DNA of 40,430 bases from CAYZXL01 sp964482435 (GCA_964482435.1 CAYZXL010000040.1:1-40430); one strand, 5' to 3'. Numbered from the stretch's first letter, positions 33,150 to 40,419 are shown. A program made the numbers and translations. The notes: generated by a model not told the origin, from the sequence alone.

Positions 33150-33649
33150 TCTTAGGACCCTCCTTCTCGAGCCGTCATGTACAACGTCTGCGCCGGCTTA
33201 AGTACGGCCTTTGTGATTTCCTTGTGACACCTTCAAGCCGCGTGCCTGTCGGGGTAACACGCGCCGGTTCTTCGGTTTCAACTTTCCTGTTCCCTGGCGC
33301 TTGCCCAGCCGCGAGGGCGTTGTGCGTCGAGCTATATCGTTCCTGTTTACCAGGCCGTCCTGCATGACTTATGGCGGCGCGCCACGGCGCAGGACGTAGG
33401 CCCCGCCTTCAGGGGGCACGCCCTTCCCGCCCCGGTTCGGCACATGGCCGTAGATGATCGTTGCCTACAAATCTTTACGCCCTTGCAGTTGGTACCGAAC
33501 CCCCTTTCGCTATTGGTCCTCCTCGGGGGCGGGGGGCGACATGTTCAGCAGCCCGATTCGCTCAAACAGCCTCAGCTTCTCGGCATTTCCCAATCAATGG
33601 TCCCGATGCCTGTGAGCGCTCGGAGACCCTTGCTTTGGTGGCGCACCAA
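33150..33649. other. Gap carrying direct repeat copy 1
   Basis: 500 bases between two minus-strand genes. The part 33205-33410 is the first copy of the direct repeat. The rest (33411-33649) is GC-rich with short palindromic pieces (CCCCGCC-TTCA-GGGGGC near 33402) and no coding signal on either strand. A 55-codon minus-strand frame inside the repeat (33365 to about 33198) is not conserved in the second copy. Confidence 0.45.
33205..33410 (-). repeat. Diverged direct repeat, copy 1
   Basis: Aligns with 34220-34430. A 52-base block (33231-33282) matches 34240-34291 without gaps, including 16 identical bases GTTCTTCGGTTTCAAC. Later shared blocks include CGTCGAGCTAT and CCTGCAYGACTTAT. Both copies lie just upstream of small minus-strand genes. 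Within this copy CGCGTG ... CACGCG and CGTCCTGC ... GCAGGACG can pair. Confidence 0.65.
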
Positions 33650-34183
33650 TCAATGTTCCAAGTCTTTAGCCAGCGCGCCTACAGCACGGTTTACCTCTCT
33701 TCCGATGAGATTCCAATCGACACCATCATCGATTATTTCACTGGGGACGATCTGCCTCCACTTACGTCCGAACTCGCTGGTCGCGTTCAGTATACGGGCC
33801 TGCTCGTCCTCGGGTAGACGAGCAGCGGCCGCTTCAAGTTTAAAGAGGGCTGCGACTCGGTCCCGGAGGAACCAAATCTCTCCATCAAGAACAAGGTTCT
33901 TTTGGACAACTCTATACCAGCCGCTTACTTCCCCGGTCAGTTGGCCAAAACTTTGCCCCCCGGGACCTTGAAATCCACCCACGGCGTACCGCGTTACGTG
34001 AACGAGTGGGCGTTCTGAGAGTGCCCGGATTTCTCCAACAATTCCCTGAATCTCACGGCGGGTTTCTCGATTACGTCGCCATTTGGAATACTTCGGCACG
34101 CCGACGACCAGACCTATCGCTACCAAGCCCGCGAGAAGGATGAAGATCAGCCGACGTGACTCCCTGGATGTTTCTTTTTCCAC
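33650..34183 (-). CDS. Small membrane-anchored protein of unknown function
   Basis: A 177-residue protein that I do not recognise. It has a short cytoplasmic N-terminus rich in charge (MEKETSRESRR), one strong membrane segment (LIFILLAGLVAIGLVVGV, residues 12-29) and then a soluble, largely helical domain outside the membrane (RRNRETRREIQGIVGEIRAL ... FGRKWRQIVPSEIIDDGVDWN). No catalytic motif is visible. GTG 34183 is preceded by AAAGGA about eight bases away. Base composition looks less GC-rich than its neighbours. Direct repeat copies flank it on both sides (33205-33410 downstream, 34220-34430 upstream), so it looks like the cargo of a repeat-bounded unit of about 1 kb. Confidence 0.6.
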   Translation of the reverse strand: MEKETSRESRRLIFILLAGLVAIGLVVGVPKYSKWRRNRETRREIQGIVGEIRALSERPLVHVTRYAVGGFQGPGGQSFGQLTGEVSGWYRVVQKNLVLDGEIWFLRDRVAALFKLEAAAARLPEDEQARILNATSEFGRKWRQIVPSEIIDDGVDWNLIGREVNRAVGALAKDLEH

Positions 34184-34219
34184 CTTGCGTCCTTTCTTCA
34201 GGGTTGTCCCCGCACTGTG

Positions 34220-34430
34220 GGTTGTGTACTCTGTTTATAACATCTTTAGGCCGCGCGCCCGTGTGCCTAATAGCCCTGCGTTCTTCGGTTTCAACTTTCG
34301 CGTTCTCAAGTCGCTGCGCAACCCTCCCTTTCGGGGGGTGCACGTCGAGCTATGCGGTTTCTCTACAACACGCCATCCTGCACGACTTATCTCGCCGCAC
34401 CGTGCGCGGGACCTCGGAACCCCCTGGGCA
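34220..34430 (-). repeat. Diverged direct repeat, copy 2
   Basis: Second copy of the 33205-33410 element, with shared blocks CTTYARGCCGCG, GTTCTTCGGTTTCAACTTTC, CGTCGAGCTAT and CCTGCACGACTTAT. It fills most of the space between the small membrane protein gene and the end of pdxJ. No integron-type core motifs (RYYYAAC ... GTTRRRY) were found in it. Confidence 0.65.
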
Positions 34431-34460
34431 AGGACACCCCCCCGGCCCCCGGGCGTAGGG

Positions 34461-35198
34461 TCAAATTCTTGCGGAGCCGCCGGGGCCGTGGAGGAGAGCG
34501 ACCATTTCCTGGACGGCTCGGTCCAACCCGACGAAGATTGCGCGAGAAACGATGCTGTGGCCGATGTTGACTTCCTCGAGTCCGGGGACTTTGTGCATTC
34601 CGCCGATGTTAGTGTAATTCAGGCCGTGTCCGGCGTTGACCCGCAAGCCGACCCGGAGAGCGTGTTCTGCCCCTTCGATGAGAACCTGGAGTTCTTTCAA
34701 CTGGGATTCCTCGTCGGGAGCGTTGGCGTATTTTCCCGTATGAAGCTCGATGAATTCGGCACCGGCGTCGGCGGAAGCTTTTATCTGGTCTGGCTCCGCG
34801 TCAACGAAAAGGCTGACGATGATTCTGGCATCGCGCAGCTTGCGAACGGTCTGGGAAATCGGCTTGAGGTTTCCTGCGACGTCGAGGCCGCCTTCGGTAG
34901 TTATCTCCTGTCGCTTTTCGGGGACGAGGGTCGCCTGGTCGGGCTTGACCTCCAGCGCGATGGCGACGATTTCATCGGCGTTTGCCATCTCTAAGTTGAG
35001 CTTGGTGCGGACGGTCTGGCGGAGGAGGCGAATGTCCCTGTCCTGGATGTGCCTTCTGTCCTCACGAAGGTGGGCGGTGATGCATCTCGCACCGGCAAGC
35101 TCACAGATTGCCGCCGCCCAGACAGGGTCCGGCTCGACGGTGCGGCGTGCCTGACGAACCGTTGCGACGTGATCCACGTTCACTCCGAGTTTAATCAT
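34461..35198 (-). CDS. pdxJ: Pyridoxine 5'-phosphate synthase PdxJ
   Basis: A 245-residue cytoplasmic enzyme that condenses 1-deoxyxylulose 5-phosphate with 3-amino-1-hydroxyacetone 1-phosphate, the last ring-forming step of DXP-dependent vitamin B6 synthesis. The sequence is highly typical: KLGVNVDHVATVRQAR, H43 and H50 in HLREDRRHI, E70 in KLNLEMA, VPEKRQEITTEGGLDV, ELHTGKYA, and H191 in VNAGHGLNY. H43, E70 and H191 align with the catalytic residues of the E. coli enzyme with a constant two-residue offset. ATG 35198 matches the family's start (MIKLGVN); GTG 35207 is in frame and possible. A strong promoter sits at 35249-35278. It stands alone, transcribed away from rsmB. Confidence 0.95.
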   Translation of the reverse strand: MIKLGVNVDHVATVRQARRTVEPDPVWAAAICELAGARCITAHLREDRRHIQDRDIRLLRQTVRTKLNLEMANADEIVAIALEVKPDQATLVPEKRQEITTEGGLDVAGNLKPISQTVRKLRDARIIVSLFVDAEPDQIKASADAGAEFIELHTGKYANAPDEESQLKELQVLIEGAEHALRVGLRVNAGHGLNYTNIGGMHKVPGLEEVNIGHSIVSRAIFVGLDRAVQEMVALLHGPGGSARI

Positions 35199-35248
35199 CT
35201 CTGACACCCCACAGATGACGGGAAAAGTCTATCCACCATGACTGTTTT

Positions 35249-35278
35249 CATATAGCATTCTGAAAGAGGCGATGTCAA
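35249..35278 (-). promoter_or_regulatory. Promoter of pdxJ
   Basis: On the minus strand a perfect TTGACA (35273-35278) and TATATG (35249-35254) are 18 bases apart. The predicted transcript starts near 35242, giving a leader of about 44 bases. Confidence 0.6.
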
Positions 35279-35381
35279 CGATGAGCGCGTGGCCGGTGTG
35301 GCTACGCTTCAGTGGCGAGGCGTCGGATCAGCGATCGTTGGTGACAGAGGAATGGAGTGGAGTGGTCTCCCTCGCCGTACC

Positions 35382-35419
35382 GCCGGCATCTTGCCGGCTG
35401 TCTTAGGGGCTCTTGCCCC
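35382..35419. repeat. Paired short palindromes
   Basis: GCCGGC-ATCTT-GCCGGC (35382-35398) and GGGGC-TCTT-GCCCC (35406-35419), two perfect hairpins seven bases apart, both with a TCTT in the loop. Confidence 0.65.
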
Positions 35420-35466
35420 CGGTTGGATTCCGCCAAGGTGAAGCATATTGCCGCGGTGGTTGCTGT

Positions 35467-35509
35467 GTGAGGGCGAGACGCCCTCACGGCTGCCCCGCCA
35501 AGGCGGGGC
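35467..35509. repeat. Paired palindromes GTGAGGGC and GCCCCGCC
   Basis: GTGAGGGC-GAGAC-GCCCTCAC (35467-35487) is followed four bases later by GCCCCGCC-AA-GGCGGGGC (35492-35509). Both stems are perfect 8-mers. Confidence 0.75.
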
Positions 35510-35613
35510 GGCGTTACACTTCCTGGCTACCACGGAACCAGTTGCCCGACACCCATAAAGTACGCCACTCAAATGTAGCCGGACCCGGGGTGGCGCCGTG
35601 GAGGTCTGCAATC

Positions 35614-35673
35614 GTGGCATCCCGCTCTTGGCGGGACCCGTGACCGGGTTCATGGGCAAGATGCCCATGCCAC
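35614..35673. repeat. Long palindromic repeat, copy 4 (three-stem structure)
   Basis: The outer stem GTGGCAT (35614-35620) with ATGCCAC (35667-35673) encloses TCCCGC-TCTTG-GCGGGA (35620-35636) and CATGGGC-AAGAT-GCCCATG (35651-35669), both perfect. The stems overlap at their bases, so they may be alternative folds. Confidence 0.8.
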
Positions 35674-35723
35674 CTCGGCCTCGACGGTCTCATTGGCATG
35701 GAATGACCGGAGGAGCGGAGAGA

Positions 35724-37028
35724 GTGAGTGAGAAGAAAGATAGCCCGAGGGCGATCGCGATGGAGGTTCTCTGCGCGGCGGAGAAGGCGGGCGAGAGGTC
35801 TGTCACGGAGATTCTCTCGGAGAGGCTGGACAAGTCCCGTCTCTCCCGGCGGGACGAGGCTCTTGCAACGGAGCTTGTGTATAGCACGCTGCGGAGGCGC
35901 CTGACGCTCGATTGGGTCATTGAGAAATTCTCGGGGGTCAAGGTCAGAAGGATTGGGGAGCCTCTGCTGAACATTCTGCGACTCGGCATTCTACAATTGC
36001 TCTATATGGAAAGCGTGCCGGACTATGCGGCGGTTGATGAATCGGTCGAGTTAGCAAGACGGATGCTTGGGCCGAAGGCGGCTGGGTTCGCCAACTCGCT
36101 CCTTCGGAAGGTGGCGGCGAGCGCATCCTCGATTCCTTTTCCGAGCAGGGAGAAAGACGCGGTCGGATACCTCTCCATCGTCCATTCGCATCGGAGGTGG
36201 ATGGTGCGGAGGTGGGTGGAGCGGTTCGGAGAGAAGGTGGCGGAGGAGATATGCGTGGCAAACAACACGCCACCGCCGATAACTGCGAGGGTGAACGTTT
36301 TGAGGGTCAGCAGAGAGAATCTCATTGGGAAACTTGTCGAGGAGGGGGCGGAGGCGGTGGCACGCGAGGAGGAGGCGGTTGAGATCGTGAACTGCCCAAT
36401 GGGGATTTCGGAGCTTGCGTCATTTCGGGAGGGGCTGTTCTATCTCCAGGACGTTTCGGCGATGATTCCGACGAGGATGCTGGTGCCGGTCGAAGGAGAG
36501 AATGTGCTCGATTTGTGCAGTGCCCCGGGAGGGAAGGCGACGCATCTCGCGGAGCTTATGGGGAATCAGGGACTGGTCGTCGCGTGCGATGTTGACGAAG
36601 GGAAAATGGCGCCGCTCCGAGAGAATATCGAAAGGCTGGGGACGACGATTGTTCGGCCGCTGGTCGCAGACGGGACGAGGATTGATGCGGTCTTGAGGGC
36701 GGATTTTGACCGTGTGCTCGTTGATGCGCCGTGCTCGAATACGGGGGTGTTGAGGCGGAGAGTCGAGGCGAGGTGGAGGTTGAGGCAGTCGGACCTGAAC
36801 CAGCTTCACAAGACACAGGTGAATCTGCTCCGAAGCGCGTGCGGGGTGCTCAAACGAAAAGGCACGCTTATCTATGGCACGTGCAGCATCGAGGCAGAGG
36901 AGAACCAGGAAGTCATCAAACAAGTCCTATCTGAGAGGGCGGATTTGAAACTGGCGGAGGAACGAGCATTTCTGCCGAGACCAGGCCGCGGGGATGGCGG
37001 CTATGCGGCAAAGATGGTCAAGCGGTAG
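35724..37028 (+). CDS. rsmB: 16S rRNA (cytosine-967-C5)-methyltransferase RsmB
   Basis: A 434-residue RNA methyltransferase. The N-terminal NusB-like RNA-binding domain (residues about 5-140) has AIAMEVLCAAEKAGERS, ATELVYSTLRRRLTLDWV and VNSLL-type FANSLLRKV. The C-terminal Sun/NOP2 domain has the SAM motif VLDLCSAPGGK (about 261-271), DAPCSNTG with C337, and GTCSIEAEEN with C387. The two cysteines are the pair used for catalysis and release in this family. It would methylate C967 of 16S rRNA. GTG 35724 is chosen because GGAGGAG and GGAGAGA precede it and the family begins about here; ATG 35703 is in frame. The longer frame to 35598 reads through the palindromic repeat. It is the last plus-strand gene before the minus-strand operon. 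Confidence 0.9.
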   Translation: MSEKKDSPRAIAMEVLCAAEKAGERSVTEILSERLDKSRLSRRDEALATELVYSTLRRRLTLDWVIEKFSGVKVRRIGEPLLNILRLGILQLLYMESVPDYAAVDESVELARRMLGPKAAGFANSLLRKVAASASSIPFPSREKDAVGYLSIVHSHRRWMVRRWVERFGEKVAEEICVANNTPPPITARVNVLRVSRENLIGKLVEEGAEAVAREEEAVEIVNCPMGISELASFREGLFYLQDVSAMIPTRMLVPVEGENVLDLCSAPGGKATHLAELMGNQGLVVACDVDEGKMAPLRENIERLGTTIVRPLVADGTRIDAVLRADFDRVLVDAPCSNTGVLRRRVEARWRLRQSDLNQLHKTQVNLLRSACGVLKRKGTLIYGTCSIEAEENQEVIKQVLSERADLKLAEERAFLPRPGRGDGGYAAKMVKR

Positions 37029-37042
37029 AAACTTCACGGGCA

Positions 37043-37085
37043 GTCGCCTCGCCAGCCGGGAGTGGGTCCTCCCAATCGAGGCGAC
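37043..37085 (+). other. Nested hairpin after rsmB
   Basis: GTCGCCTCG (37043-37051) pairs perfectly with CGAGGCGAC (37077-37085), with an inner GGGAG ... CTCCC stem. It sits 14 bases after the stop codon. There is no T-run, so it is not a classical intrinsic terminator but may protect the transcript end. Confidence 0.45.
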
Positions 37086-37110
37086 GCACCGCTCCGGACG
37101 ATGGGATGCC

Positions 37111-37140
37111 TTTTGACAGGATCAACAGGATGGACCGGAT
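37111..37140. repeat. TTTTGACAGGAT ... ACAGGAT repeat
   Basis: TTTTGACAGGAT-CAACAGGAT followed by GGACCGGAT. This resembles the short intergenic repeat 'atcctgttaatcctgtcaaaa' scattered through many environmental genomes. Only one copy is in this window. Confidence 0.45.
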
Positions 37141-37250
37141 GGCGGCTGCACTCGCTACTGAGCAAGGGATTGTTTGCTCGTTCGCCAGTGTGATGGAACT
37201 GTCAGTTGCCAAGTCGGCACCTGCCCCCGGCATCGTTTCTTCGGCTCGGA

Positions 37251-37270
37251 GCCGATGAAATCGCATCGGC
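37251..37270 (-). other. Hairpin downstream of the DUF1573 gene
   Basis: GCCGATG-AAATCG-CATCGGC, a perfect 7-bp stem 28 bases past the stop of the minus-strand DUF1573 gene. No T-run follows on that strand, so its role as a terminator is doubtful. Confidence 0.35.
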
Positions 37271-37297
37271 GCTACTCGGCTGGGGGTACGGCGGCCG

Positions 37298-38698
37298 TCA
37301 GGAGCCGGGCGGTTTTGAAGGGGCGGCCGGAGGGGGCTCGGGGGCACTTTCCGGGGGCTTCTCGCCGGGCTTGGTCTCTGTTTGACCTGACGGCTTCTCC
37401 GGTTCGGCTTTTTCCGGCGGAGCGGGAGAAGGCTCTTTTGGCTCTTCGGGTTTCTTCTGCTCTTCGGGCTTAGGCGCTGCCTCGCCCGGTTTTTGAGCGG
37501 AAGTCTCCGATGGCGGCGCCTGCCCTTCGGGCGGCTTTTCAGGTTCCTTTTTCTCCGCCGGAGGAGTTGCCTCTTTGCCCTCTTCGGGTTTTGTCTCCTC
37601 TTTCTTCTCGGGCGTTTCGGAGGGCTTGGCCTCTTCGGGCTTGGCGGAAGGACCTTGCGGCGAAGGCGTTACGCTTTCAGCGGGCTTTTGCTCCGCAGGC
37701 TTGGCTTCGGGCTTGGGAGCGGTAGGAGGCGTAACAGCGGCTGGCTTCTCCTCCGGAGGCTTCGGGGGGGCCGGTGTTATCATCTTGATGGTCAGGGTGT
37801 AATCGGTCGGTCTCGCCGGAGGAGCGTTTGGCTCTCGCGGGAAGGAGCTGGTAGCGTTTCTTTCGAGAGTAAGGGTTTCCTTTTTTCCCGCCTGGTCGCT
37901 TCGGGTGACCTCGACCTGATAGAAGGTGTTGTTCGTCACGGAAGAAAGGTCTGGCGAAAGCACAACGCCGGTGGGCTTCCTCTCGACGAAGCCCTTGACC
38001 GGGATCTTGGTGAAGGAGCCAGTGGCGTTGTTGGACTTGATGTAGAAGTCAGTTTCGCACGAGCCGGGCCTTTCGGTCTTTACGGAAATGACGAAATCCT
38101 GTTCTTCGCCGGGCGCGAGCGTCTCCTTGGCGAGGTTGCGGACAACCTGAAGGCGAGGGTCATAGAGCTGAACTTTCTCAACCTTGAGGTCGGCGGTCCC
38201 GACGTTTTTGCAGCGGAAGCTCTGCTGTTTGGTATCGCCCGCAGGGGTGCTTGTGAAATCCCAGGTCTGTGGCATAACTTGCAACCTGGGCTGGGCTTTG
38301 GCAAGGACCTCGCCTTTTATGGTCAGGGGGATGATGGTCTGGTCGGTCAACACAATGTAGGCGTACTCCTGGAGTTTGCCCTGCGTTTCGCGGGGGGCGA
38401 AGGTGAAGTCCACCTCGAGGTTTTCCTTGGGTTTTATCTCCTTGCCCTTGAGGTCCGGAGCGACGGAACAGCCTTCAGGGAGCTCAATCTTTTCGATGGT
38501 GAGTGGCTGCTCTCCGGAGTTGGTCAGGACGACCTTTTGGGCTTTTGACTGTCCTTGCTCGACGGTCTCGAAATCCCAGACCGCGCGGCTGAGGGTCAGT
38601 TGAGCCCCGCCCTGGCGGGGCGCCAAGAAACCGATTAGGAAAGCGACGGTTGCGAATGACACGAAAACCTTGCTCGTGAGACGGAACCTTGCTGGCAC
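37298..38698 (-). CDS. Exported DUF1573 protein with Pro/Glu/Lys-rich tail
   Basis: A 466-residue exported protein. A signal peptide (VFVSFATVAFLIGFLAPRQGGAQ) is followed by two or three DUF1573/ASPM-SPD-2-Hydin-like Ig domains: AVWDFETVEQGQSKAQKVVL (about 39-58), TWDFTSTPAGDTKQQSF (about 150) and KGFVERKPTGVVLSP. From about residue 310 to the end there are some 157 residues almost only of P, E, K, A, S and T, which should be an extended, flexible tail, possibly spanning the periplasm or binding peptidoglycan. GTG 38698 is chosen: it lies two bases after the stop of the upstream gene, with GAGGAGG (38704-38710) before it; GTG 38704 overlaps that site. A palindrome (38614-38631) sits in the coding sequence at the signal-peptide end. 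Function unknown; co-transcribed with the zinc-motif protein. Confidence 0.75.
   Translation of the reverse strand: MPARFRLTSKVFVSFATVAFLIGFLAPRQGGAQLTLSRAVWDFETVEQGQSKAQKVVLTNSGEQPLTIEKIELPEGCSVAPDLKGKEIKPKENLEVDFTFAPRETQGKLQEYAYIVLTDQTIIPLTIKGEVLAKAQPRLQVMPQTWDFTSTPAGDTKQQSFRCKNVGTADLKVEKVQLYDPRLQVVRNLAKETLAPGEEQDFVISVKTERPGSCETDFYIKSNNATGSFTKIPVKGFVERKPTGVVLSPDLSSVTNNTFYQVEVTRSDQAGKKETLTLERNATSSFPREPNAPPARPTDYTLTIKMITPAPPKPPEEKPAAVTPPTAPKPEAKPAEQKPAESVTPSPQGPSAKPEEAKPSETPEKKEETKPEEGKEATPPAEKKEPEKPPEGQAPPSETSAQKPGEAAPKPEEQKKPEEPKEPSPAPPEKAEPEKPSGQTETKPGEKPPESAPEPPPAAPSKPPGS
38614..38631. repeat. Palindromic repeat inside the DUF1573 gene
   Basis: GCCCCGCC-CT-GGCGGGGC, perfect 8-bp stem, encoding the APRQGGA at the end of the signal peptide. 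Same type as 35492-35509 and 10830-10847. Confidence 0.65.
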
Positions 38699-38700
38699 TT

Positions 38701-39900
38701 TCACCTCCTCTTCTTTGCGCTCATTTTGCTGAACACAACGGCAAGTATCAAGGCGGCAGCGCCGCCAATGATGATGTACTTTTTGTTTCGGGTGATCCAC
38801 CCCATAACACCCGTCCCCGAGTAGTCCGAAGAGACCTCGGGTTTTTCCTCGCTCTTGCTTTCCTTGGCGCTTTCCCCGGAGGAACCGCCAGAAGAACTCC
38901 CGGAGGGGTCTTCAACTATCTCCTCTGCCTTTCCAGAGGGAGCAGCAGCCTGTCCCGAGCCAGAAGTCTGGGCAGGAGGCGGATTTTCGATGATCGTGGG
39001 GGACACAGGGCGGATTCCCGACGGGCCTATCGGGCGCTCAGGTTGCCTGCCGGAGGCGACGGCCTTTGCCCGGTCTCTGGCGATGTTATAGACGCCGGTG
39101 GGGGGAGCCGAGCCGGGCGCCGGGGAATAGCTCACGGAAACGCCGGGAGCGCCAGTACCGGAGGTTTGGTCTGCTGCTCCGAAGGCGAGCTTGACGATGC
39201 CCCGGCCGGCACAGCGTGGGCACATATTTTTCTTCGAGGTGAAGCCCGACGTTCTATCGCCACCGCCGCCTCCACTGGTGTCCATCGTCGCGCCAAAACC
39301 GGCGCACTCGGAGCACAGTTCGTATTCCGGGGGAATCTCAAGGTCCTTAAACCCTTTGCCGCCGCAGAGGGGGCAGGGCCTCATTCTCTGCGTGCCGCGT
39401 TCCGCATTGAGACGGCTGGTGGCGACCACCTGCCCGGTGCCGGTGCACTGGGGACACTGGACTCTTACAGTCGTCGCCTGGGACGCCGGCCCGGCGTCGA
39501 GCGTTCGACCTACCGGGGGCGCCGTGGCAACAGGCGCGGGAGTGGCTGCCTTTGTCAAAGCCGCAATGCACTTTTCGCGATAATTCGGGTCGTACTTGAT
39601 GCAGCTTTCGAAAAGCTGACGGGCTGCGTCCTGCTGACCCTTGCCGAGGACAAGGACCCCTGCCTGATAGAATGTTTCCGCTTCCATTCCCTGGGCTAAA
39701 ACCCAGTAGCCGGCGACCTGGTCCTTCGCAAAGAATTGCTCGCCGTATTCGGTGGACAGCTTAATCCTTCCCGTGGGTGTCGAGGAGACCTTTCCGAGGA
39801 AAACCTGTCCGTTGTTCAAGACGACGATGTCCGCCGAGAGAGGGGCCGCCAACAGAATCGCCACCCCTAAGAGGGCGCCGAACGCTACGATTGTTCTCAT
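38701..39900 (-). CDS. Exported protein with four DnaJ-type zinc motifs and a C-terminal membrane anchor
   Basis: A 399-residue protein. Signal peptide MRTIVAFGALLGVAILLAAPLSA (1-23), then a small beta domain (DIVVLNNGQVFLGKVSS) of a kind common in planctomycete-like exported proteins, then a TPR-like helical part (about 75-115). Four CXXCXGXG motifs follow: CPQCTGTG (149-156), CPLCGGKG (176-183), CSECAGFG (196-203) and CPRCAGRG (227-234), the same number and order as in the zinc domain of DnaJ, but there is no J domain. A Pro/Ser-rich linker leads to a membrane segment (about 375-391, YIIIGGAAALILAVVF) and a basic tail, so the zinc domain would sit in the periplasm with the C-terminus inside. 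ATG 39900 has GGAGGT eight bases upstream. First gene of a two-gene operon. Confidence 0.8.
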   Translation of the reverse strand: MRTIVAFGALLGVAILLAAPLSADIVVLNNGQVFLGKVSSTPTGRIKLSTEYGEQFFAKDQVAGYWVLAQGMEAETFYQAGVLVLGKGQQDAARQLFESCIKYDPNYREKCIAALTKAATPAPVATAPPVGRTLDAGPASQATTVRVQCPQCTGTGQVVATSRLNAERGTQRMRPCPLCGGKGFKDLEIPPEYELCSECAGFGATMDTSGGGGGDRTSGFTSKKNMCPRCAGRGIVKLAFGAADQTSGTGAPGVSVSYSPAPGSAPPTGVYNIARDRAKAVASGRQPERPIGPSGIRPVSPTIIENPPPAQTSGSGQAAAPSGKAEEIVEDPSGSSSGGSSGESAKESKSEEKPEVSSDYSGTGVMGWITRNKKYIIIGGAAALILAVVFSKMSAKKRR

Positions 39901-39985
39901 AGGGTTATACCTCCTGCGCCCGAACCACCCGAAAGTCCGAGCACCACGACGTTGTTGTGCAATACTACTTCTTCCGAGCTGAGCG

Positions 39986-40018
39986 AGAAAAACCCGACCG
40001 GCGTGTCATGGCCGGGTT
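39986..40018 (-). terminator. Terminator-like hairpin in the operon leader
   Basis: Minus strand: AACCCGGCC (40018-40010), ten-base loop, GGTCGGGTT (39999-39991; one G-U pair), running into a T-rich stretch (TTTTTCT, to 39986). It lies between the promoter (40096-40124) and the start codon (39900), the position of an attenuator or of a riboswitch expression platform. Confidence 0.5.
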
Positions 40019-40095
40019 GCGTAGCGCACCTGCTGCCCGGGGCATCTTGTCAAATAGGCGAGATTATCCCCGAGCCGTCGCGCCCAGTAATTTTA

Positions 40096-40124
40096 TATAT
40101 ACCACTCGACGCCAGGGAAGTCAA
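40096..40124 (-). promoter_or_regulatory. Promoter of the zinc-motif/DUF1573 operon
   Basis: On the minus strand TTGACT (40119-40124) and TATATA (40096-40101) are separated by exactly 17 bases, in an AT-rich stretch. Transcription would start near 40089, giving a leader of about 190 bases. Confidence 0.65.
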
Positions 40125-40403
40125 TGGACATTTCGACCAGGAGTTTCCCCAGAATTTGGGCTATATGGGGAGCATGATTTGGGGATCGGCCCGGGATTGC
40201 TGCGGATGCGACCAGAAAGGGGTCTGGCAGCCTTCAAAGGTCCATTTGATGCCGTCCGCGAGGGCGTAATATCGGAAGTCGGGTACGCTAAACAGACGCT
40301 TGGCAGCCAGGGCGTGGTGAGTCAGAATGGGAAGTCTCAGCCCCTCTCCGAGCCACACCGCCACGAAGTAAGCCGCCGCCAAAGTCACAGCGATCATGTT
40401 CTG

Positions 40404-40419
40404 TCCCGCCGAGGCGGGA
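40404..40419. repeat. Palindrome TCCCGCC-GA-GGCGGGA
   Basis: Perfect 7-bp stem with a two-base loop, of the same type as the palindromes at 35492-35509 and 38614-38631. Confidence 0.6.

Larger units (their letters stand above)
35208..35723. other. Hairpin-rich divergent region between pdxJ and rsmB
   Basis: 516 bases. After the pdxJ promoter comes a run of palindromes: GCCGGC-ATCTT-GCCGGC (35382-35398), GGGGC-TCTT-GCCCC (35406-35419), GTGAGGGC-GAGAC-GCCCTCAC (35467-35487), GCCCCGCC-AA-GGCGGGGC (35492-35509) and the long repeat 35614-35673. GGAGGAG and GGAGAGA follow just before rsmB. No gene was seen; the short ORFs are repeat translations. Confidence 0.5.

Noticed and set aside
33205..34430. 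Direct repeats as true integron attC sites
   Set aside because: I looked for RYYYAAC and GTTRRRY core sites on both strands near the repeat ends and found none that match; no integrase of the IntI type is in the window.
34083..34994. 303-codon plus-strand frame
   Set aside because: Antisense to pdxJ, which is unambiguous, and runs through direct repeat copy 2.
37493..38548. 351-codon plus-strand frame
   Set aside because: Antisense to the Pro/Glu/Lys tail and DUF1573 domains; low-complexity Leu/Arg/Gly shadow.
38689..39699. 336-codon plus-strand frame
   Set aside because: Antisense to the zinc-motif protein, which has the signal peptide, Shine-Dalgarno and motifs.
40161..40397. Minus-strand frame at the right edge with one hydrophobic segment
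   Set aside because: No Shine-Dalgarno, no recognised domain, and the upstream part is a palindromic repeat; could be a real gene end but cannot be supported.
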